This document shows positions 8,656-13,657 of a DNA stretch of 20,535 nt, piece after piece. The DNA is from a virus, in the IMG/VR virus record IMGVR_UViG_3300043540_000217, positions 1 to 20,535 of that record; one strand, 5' to 3'. The notes under the pieces were generated by a model. That model ran no database searches. It was not told the DNA's origin and was given only the letters and a program-made list of their open reading frames with translations. Position 1 is the stretch's first letter, and the number at the start of each line of letters is the position of its first letter. Made by a program: the position numbers and the translations under genes.

Positions 8656-9171
8656 TTATTCCCTTTTGCCTTTTAATGCCCTCTCTCTTAAAGAGGTTTT
8701 TCTATCAATCGCCTCTGTATTTAATTCTCCTTCTTCATTTCTCGTGAGCTTATTTTCGATTGGCTCGATGGGAGCATCTTTTACCTCAGCTTTTGCTGCC
8801 GGCAAAGGCTCTAAACATCTTTGAATGTAAGGAGCTAAATCATTTATAGAATAAGAACCGGCTTGATGTATAGAATTTAATCTTACAGTACCATCTGAAT
8901 TTCTCTCTTGTTTCATTAGTCTATTATATAATTCGGAATTTCCGAATACCTTTTGAGCTAAATCAAGAGCGAATTTCTTTCTTATTTGTTGTATTTCAAG
9001 AGGCGTTTGATTTGGGATAAATATAGGAGAAGTGGTTTTAGCAGGAAATCTATATTCTTTGCTTCCCCACTTTGCTATAAAATCCTCATCTGTCCAATTA
9101 GTAAATCTAAACGTTCCATCAAAATCTTCAGGAAGTGTAGATTCATAACTCATTATGTTTTTTTCGTACAT
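8656..9171 (-). CDS. Unknown phage structural-region protein
   Basis: The protein has 171 residues. The start MYEKNIMSYESTLPEDF is chosen at 9171 because the twin-hairpin leader ends seven bases before it; an in-frame ATG six codons on is an alternative. The N-terminal half has a beta-rich patch (DGTFRFTNWTDEDFIAKWGS, KEYRFPAKTTSPIF), then a helical part (EIQQIRKKFALDLAQKVFGN). The C-terminal third is charged and Pro/Ala-rich, probably disordered. I recall similar 'F.FTN.tdedF...W....y.f' proteins in uncultured phages downstream of the capsid gene, without a known function. Confidence 0.6.
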   Translation of the reverse strand: MYEKNIMSYESTLPEDFDGTFRFTNWTDEDFIAKWGSKEYRFPAKTTSPIFIPNQTPLEIQQIRKKFALDLAQKVFGNSELYNRLMKQERNSDGTVRLNSIHQAGSYSINDLAPYIQRCLEPLPAAKAEVKDAPIEPIENKLTRNEEGELNTEAIDRKTSLRERALKGKRE

Positions 9172-9210
9172 AGTTTTTGCCTTTTCAGGCTGTTAGACGT
9201 TTTTCAACGA
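9172..9210 (-). promoter_or_regulatory. Twin GNRA-tetraloop hairpin leader, copy 2
   Basis: Read on the minus strand, CGTT-GAAA-AACG (9209-9198), linker TCTAACA (9197-9191), GCCT-GAAA-AGGC (9190-9179), then AAAAACT and ATG 9171. Both 4-bp stems are perfect and both loops are GNRA. The same architecture stands before the scaffold gene with different stem bases but preserved pairing, which argues for a selected RNA structure. Function is unknown; translation control or mRNA protection are candidates. Confidence 0.65.
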
Positions 9211-9224
9211 TTTTTAATTTATTT

Positions 9225-10004
9225 TTACAGATTGATATATGCGAGGTCTGCTTTAGCGGATGTTCCGGCAATAGCCATATATCCGAGTACATTACCTGTT
9301 ACCAATGTACCAGATCCACCAACTGCTAACTGACCAACCGCACCAGCGGTAGCAGCAGAAGCGGTGATTGCAACTCCGACTCCGGGAGCCGTGGAATCGC
9401 ATAATACTGTAGAAACTCCTTTTGAAACCAAGAAACCAAAGCTCGAAGCAGGAATAGCATATAATGCAACTCCGCAAGAAACATTTGTTCTGGTTGTCGG
9501 GCTAACTATTACATTTGAACCGTGAGCGGGAACCAAGGAGATAACCGAAGCTGTGGTTAAGGCAACTCCAGGATTATCTTCTAAAGTGATTTCAAGGTTA
9601 GTTGAACCGCTAGCCGCTGGATGGCTGGCAATTCTGAGCATCTGACCAATGCCAACTCCGGACTGAACATAGGCAAAACCACCAGCGTACTGATTAGCAG
9701 TTACGGCTGTTGCTCCAAGAGTAACTTTTACTTTTGCAGGAACATTTCCATTTGCAGAATAAGCAGTAAATGAAACGGTTGTTAATCCCTGATGATCAGC
9801 AATCAAAGCCGCATCTTGGTATAAAAGACCAGCGACTGTTGTAGTGGCCGGAGAAGTAGAAACCAAGATAACTTCTCTTCCATCTGACAAATCCCAGCGA
9901 GTTCCTACCAAGGAAGCGAGACTTGCATCTTTCGAGGATTGGAATGAACCTCCAGCTACTAAAGCTAATGGTCCAGTTGCTCCTCTTTGTGTTATTTGTG
10001 ACAT
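9225..10004 (-). CDS. Probable capsid decoration or minor head protein
   Basis: The protein has 259 residues, rich in Ala, Gly, Val, Thr and Ser, with alternating hydrophobic strands and no enzyme motif. It opens MSQITQRGATGPLALVAGGS, has FAYVQSGVGIGQMLRIASHP and SGSTNLEITLEDN in the middle, and ends in GNVLGYMAIAGTSAKADLAY. The protein resembles beta-rich head proteins commonly found right after the major capsid gene in environmental phages; family identity is from memory. It follows the small 64-residue head protein and precedes the second twin-hairpin leader. The leader is A/T-rich (AAAAAAGAT before ATG). Confidence 0.6.
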   Translation of the reverse strand: MSQITQRGATGPLALVAGGSFQSSKDASLASLVGTRWDLSDGREVILVSTSPATTTVAGLLYQDAALIADHQGLTTVSFTAYSANGNVPAKVKVTLGATAVTANQYAGGFAYVQSGVGIGQMLRIASHPAASGSTNLEITLEDNPGVALTTASVISLVPAHGSNVIVSPTTRTNVSCGVALYAIPASSFGFLVSKGVSTVLCDSTAPGVGVAITASAATAGAVGQLAVGGSGTLVTGNVLGYMAIAGTSAKADLAYINL

Positions 10005-10033
10005 ATCTTTTTTAATTTAATTATTTAGACCTT

Positions 10034-10228
10034 TTAAGCAGCAGTTGTGATTGATGTCCAAGTAGTTCCTCCATCTGTATTGATATACAAACGAGTAGAA
10101 GAACTTGATCCATCAAGACGGATATAGATTGTTCCTTTCGCTGCGGAATAAGTCGGCTCTCCATTACCGGCAGAAATACCAATTCCAAGTAATTCGAATG
10201 CCGGGTTAAAATCTTTAATATCTGCCAT
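10034..10228 (-). CDS. Small head decoration/fibre-type protein
   Basis: The protein has 64 residues: MADIKDFNPAFELLG, then GTIYIRLDGSSSSTRLYINT, GGTTWTSITTAA. The element 'G.iYvR.DGsssstrLYvNt.GGTTWT.v' is frequent in phage head-fibre or decoration proteins encoded beside the capsid gene. It lies 27 bases after the major capsid stop, so expression with the capsid is likely. Strong on motif, weak on exact role. Confidence 0.65.
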   Translation of the reverse strand: MADIKDFNPAFELLGIGISAGNGEPTYSAAKGTIYIRLDGSSSSTRLYINTDGGTTWTSITTAA

Positions 10229-10255
10229 AGTAGTGTTTATTTTAATTCACCACGG

Positions 10256-11212
10256 TTAGATACCTTGGATGCCTGTAAGCACGCCCTGACGAAGGGGAGC
10301 TATACAAATTAACTGTCCACCAAGAATCATAAATCCATTTATGGCTCCTTGGTTATAAGATTTAATCATTCCAGTCCAGGTGAAAGCATCTCCAGGAGCA
10401 TACATTTTATCCTCATAGACGTTTCCTTCAATATCTTTAGCTTTTGGAGAAACTCTCTCACCCTCCCACCATTTCAATCCATAGAAATCTAAGAATTTAA
10501 GGTTGAGCATATAGAAGTTTCCAGCAGCAACTTTCTTATCCTTGGAGATAATCATACCATCCCATCTCTGTTCGGAATAACCAGAAGTCTGGGCAACTGT
10601 CCTCTCTGAAGGCCTAAAGTCCTGATTGTTTCTCTGGAACGGGGTCTGTAACTGTTCAAAAAGTCCCCAGGTGTTGTAATCGGTGACTATAAAGTCAGGA
10701 ATTACAGAACCATCTGAGATTGAATTATGAAGAGTTCTGACCTGTGCCAAAGAAATTTTATTGCCTGTAGCTGCAATAACAGAAGCATTTAATCCGCTAT
10801 AGGAAGCTCTTGAGAGTCCTCCATAAGTAGGAGCTATTGTTCCGTTATCAACGGTGTTGGCCAATCCGTTTGGAGCTTTACCTCCAAAAGAAGTACCATC
10901 ACCTTGCAAGAGATTTCCGATATCATCGGCAGCGTCTTGCGCTCTGCTTTCCATAGTAACCTTCATAAGATTGAGGGTTTGCAATGGAGTTTTGTTAATT
11001 GACAAGTCTGAACCAGCTAATGCAACGTTAGTCGCCACAAAGGACGGATAAAAAGTCATATTAACTGATGTTGGCTGTTGTGTTATCGGCAAAAGATCAA
11101 AACCATTAAATGCTACGGAAGAAATGCCTTTTTGATATTTAATCGCAAAAAGCATCTGAGCACCGTCCCATTTCTTAGTCTTTGACATTAATTTGCCGAA
11201 GAAATAGTTGTC
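10256..11212 (-). CDS. Major capsid protein, exon 2
   Basis: This exon encodes 318 residues beginning DNYFFGKLMSKTKKWDGAQM and ending LTGIQGI. It is the bulk of an HK97-fold-type major capsid protein: LMSKTKKWDGAQ then FAIKYQKG matches the N-arm region of capsid proteins of uncultured phages, and later parts include YNTWGLFEQLQTPFQRNNQD and WEGERVSPKAKD. Joining to exon 1 (11877-11800) after the group I intron gives a 344-residue protein. Reading only from the first internal ATG (11188) loses 34 N-terminal residues. Exon 2 starts at 11212, directly after the intron's terminal G; upstream of it the frame closes at TAG (11215-11213). Placement after the scaffold-like gene supports the call. Confidence 0.85.
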   Translation of the reverse strand, partial: DNYFFGKLMSKTKKWDGAQMLFAIKYQKGISSVAFNGFDLLPITQQPTSVNMTFYPSFVATNVALAGSDLSINKTPLQTLNLMKVTMESRAQDAADDIGNLLQGDGTSFGGKAPNGLANTVDNGTIAPTYGGLSRASYSGLNASVIAATGNKISLAQVRTLHNSISDGSVIPDFIVTDYNTWGLFEQLQTPFQRNNQDFRPSERTVAQTSGYSEQRWDGMIISKDKKVAAGNFYMLNLKFLDFYGLKWWEGERVSPKAKDIEGNVYEDKMYAPGDAFTWTGMIKSYNQGAINGFMILGGQLICIAPLRQGVLTGIQGI

Positions 11213-11799
11213 CTAATTTGTTATCGCAATTTTTTTAATTATTGCATCATGAGTTTTATTTATACTGGGTTAGATATTTTAGTGCTTTTTCTAAGAAATC
11301 TTTTTTTTCTATGTGTCCAAGCGACATATTACAGCTATCACATAAAAGTCCTCTTACTTTCCCTGTTATGTGGTCGTGGTCAATATTCATCGCTCGTCTC
11401 TTTGCTTTTGCACCGCAAATAGCACACCTTTGACCTTGTTTTTTAAGCATTTCATAGTATGTATCAGGAGATATTCCATAAGCACGTATTCTAGAATTTC
11501 TAGTATATAACTTTCTTTTCTCTGGATGTTTTTCTGTCCATTCTTTCCATATACCATACTATTTGATGCTTTTCAAAGTTCTCATGTTCAGACTATATCA
11601 TCACCTTTTCGGTGTTGGGCACTCGTGGGTCAACTCTTTTTGAGTTGTCGCCAGATTTCTTGGCGAAGATTATATTCTCTTGCGAGTTTCACTACCTAGT
11701 CGTTAGAGGTTTATAAGATTTTAACCTTATACTTCCTACGGGATTGTCCTTTGTGGAGTTTCCCCGTTTCACCCAATTTTAATTGCGCAACACTTATTT
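11213..11799 (-). ncRNA. Group I intron (td-like, subgroup IA) in the capsid gene
   Basis: The intron is 587 nt. Exon 1 ends TTGCGT, which pairs with intron GCGCAA (11788-11783) to form P1 with the required U.G pair at the splice site. Bases just 5' of that G (TGTT) can pair with exon 2 GACA as P10. The intron ends in G (11213). ACGGGGA ... ACAATCCCGT form P4, and CTAACGACTA ... GATATAGTCTG hold P7 (11701-11697 with 11595-11591); these strings match the T4 td intron core from memory. Further hairpins include TCGCCA/TGGCGA, CAACTC/GAGTTG and CACC-GAAA-GGTG. CATGAG/CTCATG may close P9 around the HNH frame. Not folded computationally. Confidence 0.85.
11256..11450 (-). CDS. Intron-encoded HNH (endonuclease VII-type) homing endonuclease, possibly N-terminally damaged
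   Basis: The 64-residue frame starts MLKKQGQRCAICGAKAKRRA. Zinc and catalytic signature: C9-x2-C12, then IDHDHITG (D24-H27), RGLLCDSCN (C37-x2-C40, N41), then LEKALKYL; this is the recombination endonuclease VII/HNH pattern of intron homing enzymes. The same frame stays open 36 codons further upstream to TAG at 11561-11559 and encodes WKEWTEKHPEKRKLY ... YGISPDTYYE, the usual N-terminal part of such enzymes, but contains no ATG, GTG or TTG start. So either a truncated protein begins at 11450, or a frameshift removed the start. It lies in the P9 region of the group I intron and would promote intron spread into intron-less capsid genes. Confidence 0.75.
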   Translation of the reverse strand: MLKKQGQRCAICGAKAKRRAMNIDHDHITGKVRGLLCDSCNMSLGHIEKKDFLEKALKYLTQYK

Positions 11800-11877
11800 A
11801 CGCAACACTTGGTCAACCATAAACGGTGCCAAGTACTGGTTTGTAGTCGTTGTGACATTAATTCCAGGGGCTATCAT
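11800..11877 (-). CDS. Major capsid protein, exon 1
   Basis: Twenty-six codons from ATG 11877: MIAPGINVTTTTNQYL, then APFMVDQVLR. The frame meets TAA two codons past the proposed splice point. 'T.....L.P.....vl' is the usual start of phage capsid proteins that continue with a 'k.w.G' segment, which here is found 587 bases downstream. Splicing after CGT (11800) joins VLR to DNYFFGKLM in frame. The leader is A/T-rich with no Shine-Dalgarno. This short exon would be missed by ordinary gene callers. Confidence 0.8.
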
Positions 11878-11932
11878 ATTTTTGTTTATTTATTAATTTA
11901 TAATTTTTTTTAGTCCCTAAAATGATTTTTTT

Positions 11933-12700
11933 TTAGATAATACCGTTTTCTCTCAATGTTCGTTCGAGTGCGTCTTGCGAGATTTTTGATTCTTTAGAAC
12001 CTCCACGAGACATTGAACGAGAAGATAATTCTTTAGCTCTGCTTGATGATTTTTCTTTATTGGCAAGATATATTTCGGCGACTGAGTCCACATCTGCATA
12101 TTCTTTGATATTTCCTTCTCCATCTTTAGGAGATAATTTCTCCAAAAGTGTAAAAATACCTTTTCTTACAGATTCATCGGACATATCTATTCCGTAATCG
12201 TCTTCCCATTTATCGGATATTTCATCAAGAGTTCTTTCTTCTTCCTTGATTTGTTGAGCTTCTGCTTCTTTTTCGGCTTCAAGTTTTTCAATAGCCTTTT
12301 TAATAGCAGATTCTTCAACTCCTCTGAATGCTTCGATTAGAAGATTTGTTGCTTCCTTAGCTTCAGGGGTAGCATCGCCGTATATTCTTTTTATACGTTC
12401 GATATACTCCGATTCCTCGGTTGTGCCTCTGATTTGCTGTGCCTCTTGTATGGCTTGCAATCGTGCGGCATAAGCAATGGCTTCTTCTTTGGTTCTCTGA
12501 TATTTCTCCAGCAACCTTCTTTCTCGGCGATTTTTAGCTTTTAACTCCATATCTTCCTCTGATTCTTCTTTTTCAGGAGCTTCTTCGGTTAATGGAGCGT
12601 CAAGCACATTATTATCTTCTTTTGTATCTAATTCTTTTAGGAACTTTGACTGTTCTGACTGTTCTGACGCATTTTGTTCTAATATATTTTGTTCTGACAT
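11933..12700 (-). CDS. Capsid scaffold-like protein
   Basis: The protein has 255 residues, highly acidic and helical. It has a repetitive N terminus (MSEQNILEQNASEQSEQ), a basic helical patch (LKAKNRRERRLLEKYQRTKE), a long Glu/Lys/Ala coiled coil at about 130-170, and a basic Ser/Arg tail (SSRSMSRGGSKESK). Charged helical proteins with a basic C terminus immediately before the major capsid gene are typical phage scaffolds, which guide procapsid assembly and bind capsid through the C-terminal end. No protease motif is visible. It carries the twin-hairpin leader. Role inferred from position and composition. Confidence 0.7.
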   Translation of the reverse strand: MSEQNILEQNASEQSEQSKFLKELDTKEDNNVLDAPLTEEAPEKEESEEDMELKAKNRRERRLLEKYQRTKEEAIAYAARLQAIQEAQQIRGTTEESEYIERIKRIYGDATPEAKEATNLLIEAFRGVEESAIKKAIEKLEAEKEAEAQQIKEEERTLDEISDKWEDDYGIDMSDESVRKGIFTLLEKLSPKDGEGNIKEYADVDSVAEIYLANKEKSSSRAKELSSRSMSRGGSKESKISQDALERTLRENGII

Positions 12701-12740
12701 ATTTTTTTTGCTTTTTCAAGCTGTTAAACCCTTCGCAGGG
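12701..12740 (-). promoter_or_regulatory. Twin GNRA-tetraloop hairpin leader, copy 1
   Basis: Minus strand: CCCT-GCGA-AGGG (12740-12729), linker TTTAACA (12728-12722), GCTT-GAAA-AAGC (12721-12710), then AAAAAAAAT and ATG 12700. Compared with the copy at 9172-9210, the second stem changes a C-G pair (CCT/AGG) to T-A (CTT/AAG) while pairing is kept, and the first stem is fully different yet still pairs. A weaker stem CGCCT/AGGCG (12787-12783 with 12769-12765) lies upstream. Confidence 0.65.
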
Positions 12741-12793
12741 ATTTGTATTCAAGCCATTCTTTTACGCCTGTGACTTTACGAAAGGCGAATGTG

Positions 12794-13057
12794 TTATCTT
12801 GTTTTTCTATTTAATTCAGCCAGTCTACGCATAGTAAATCTATTTTCGTGTCCTTCATATCTGTCGTTGCGGAGAGCCCTTTTTTCTTTCGCTATCGGGC
12901 TATTTATTTTTCTTTCCAACGCTTTCCCCTTGGCATTCAGATTGTAAACCTTCCCACTTCCAGCAGCAGGGATTCCTCCATACTTTCTGAATGACTGAGT
13001 ATTTTTCATATACTCGGCGTGTTTTTTTAGGAAATCCTCCGATTCGTCTTTTTTCAT
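12794..13057 (-). CDS. Small basic protein, unknown
   Basis: The protein has 87 residues, strongly basic: MKKDESEDFLKKHAEYMKN, FRKYGGIPAAGSGKVYNLN, then a Lys/Arg/Asn-rich C terminus (NRFTMRRLAELNRKTR). No known domain recognised. Its ATG overlaps the TGA of the preceding gene (ATGA), so translation is probably coupled. It lies between the portal and scaffold genes and could be a nucleic-acid-binding or head-assembly accessory protein; this is speculation from charge and place. Confidence 0.55.
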   Translation of the reverse strand: MKKDESEDFLKKHAEYMKNTQSFRKYGGIPAAGSGKVYNLNAKGKALERKINSPIAKEKRALRNDRYEGHENRFTMRRLAELNRKTR

Positions 13058-13242
13058 ATACTTTTAATTTCTCTCAAATGATGTTTTTCTTGCGGTAAAA
13101 TCCTTTCATAAATTGACCGCTCACGACCTTTTGATTTTTTAATTGCTTTTTTATATTCACTTATACCTTCTTTCTCGTCCTTTTCAAAAGCTATTTTTCT
13201 TTTTAATGCTTTTGTTTTAGCCTTGTAGTCCATATGCTTCAT
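13054..13242 (-). CDS. Small Lys/Glu-rich protein, unknown
   Basis: The protein has 62 residues: MKHMDYKAKTKALKRKIAFE, then EYKKAIKKSKGRERSIYERI and a HHLREIKSI end. It is predicted to be nearly all helix. The start at 13242 overlaps the end of the previous gene by 26 bases; an in-frame ATG at 13233 would reduce the overlap. KTKALKRKI recalls KSKALKHKL in the 70-residue neighbour, so the two may be related duplicates or share a composition bias. Function unknown. Confidence 0.5.
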   Translation of the reverse strand: MKHMDYKAKTKALKRKIAFEKDEKEGISEYKKAIKKSKGRERSIYERILPQEKHHLREIKSI

Positions 13243-13366
13243 TTGGTTCGTTATTTTCTTCTTTCTTTTTATGTTTTTCTGCGCGTCTTTCTTCTGTTTC
13301 GTGGGCTTTAAAATATTCTTTTTCTTCGTCTTTATGTAGTCCGTACACTTCTTGTTCGAGTTTCAT
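13217..13366 (-). CDS. Very small charged protein, unknown
   Basis: The protein has 49 residues: MKLEQEVYGLHKDEEKEYFK, AHETEERRAEKHKKKEENNE, PNEAYGLQG. It fills the gap between the 70- and 62-residue genes, starting two bases after the former's TAA and overlapping the latter, which supports it as a real gene despite its size. 'YGLHKDE' and 'AYGLQG' near the ends are a faint repeat. Nothing further can be said about function. Confidence 0.5.
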   Translation of the reverse strand: MKLEQEVYGLHKDEEKEYFKAHETEERRAEKHKKKEENNEPNEAYGLQG

Positions 13367-13368
13367 AT

Positions 13369-13581
13369 TTATTCTTCTTCTTTTTCTTCTTTACGACTTT
13401 TTTTCTCTTCCAATTTATGTTTAAGGGCTTTTGATTTGGCTTCGTGTTTCTTTTCCTCTTTTTCTCCTTTTTTAGTCTCCTTGTTGCCTTTCATAAAACC
13501 AAGTTTATTCATAATTTTATATGGAATATCTGATTTAGCTCCGTATTCTTTTTTAAGTTTTTCTTCTAAGAATTTTGGCAT
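13369..13581 (-). CDS. Small Lys/Glu-rich protein behind a promoter-like element, unknown
   Basis: The protein has 70 residues. The first 35 (MPKFLEEKLKKEYGAKSD, PYKIMNKLGFMKGNKE) form a recognisable small-phage-protein opening ('KEYG......Y.imNK.G.m.GNKeT') that I recall from portal-scaffold gaps in other phages. The rest is Lys/Glu repeats (KKGEKEEKKHEAKSKALKHK). It is the first gene behind a promoter-like sequence placed immediately after the portal stop, so it probably heads a head-gene transcript. Function unknown. Confidence 0.55.
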   Translation of the reverse strand: MPKFLEEKLKKEYGAKSDIPYKIMNKLGFMKGNKETKKGEKEEKKHEAKSKALKHKLEEKKSRKEEKEEE

Positions 13582-13582
13582 A

Positions 13583-13618
13583 TTTTTTATTATTATTTAA
13601 TTTTTTATTATTATTTAA
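13583..13618 (-). repeat. Perfect 18-bp tandem duplication in a gene leader
   Basis: Plus-strand TTTTTTATTATTATTTAA occurs twice with no gap (13583-13600, 13601-13618). On the minus strand it makes a leader TTAAATAATAATAAAAAA twice between the -10-like hexamer and ATG 13581. The related portal element lacks it, so it lengthens this leader from about 11 to 36 bases after the -10. Confidence 0.85.
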
Positions 13619-13657
13619 TTATATAACTTATTTTATTTTTTGTATAAAATGTGTGGA
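13618..13657 (-). promoter_or_regulatory. Promoter-like element A with TCCACACATTT box
   Basis: Minus strand: TCCACACATTT directly followed by TATACA (13646-13641, -35-like), a 17-bp spacer and TATAAT (13623-13618, -10). It begins in the base after the portal TAA. The same box, spacing and -10 occur before the portal gene. A sigma70-type promoter with an adjoining activator site is inferred. Confidence 0.55.

Noticed and set aside
11781-11810. Short direct repeat AAGTGTTGCG and palindrome TTGCGCAA at the exon 1 end, looking like an insertion target duplication
   Set aside because: The two copies are explained by the group I intron: the first is the exon end and the second overlaps the internal guide used for P1 and P10.
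12765-12787. CGCCT/AGGCG stem as a transcription terminator before the scaffold gene
   Set aside because: The stem is only 5 bp with a 13-nt loop and is not followed by a T-run on the minus strand; it is at most part of the leader structure.
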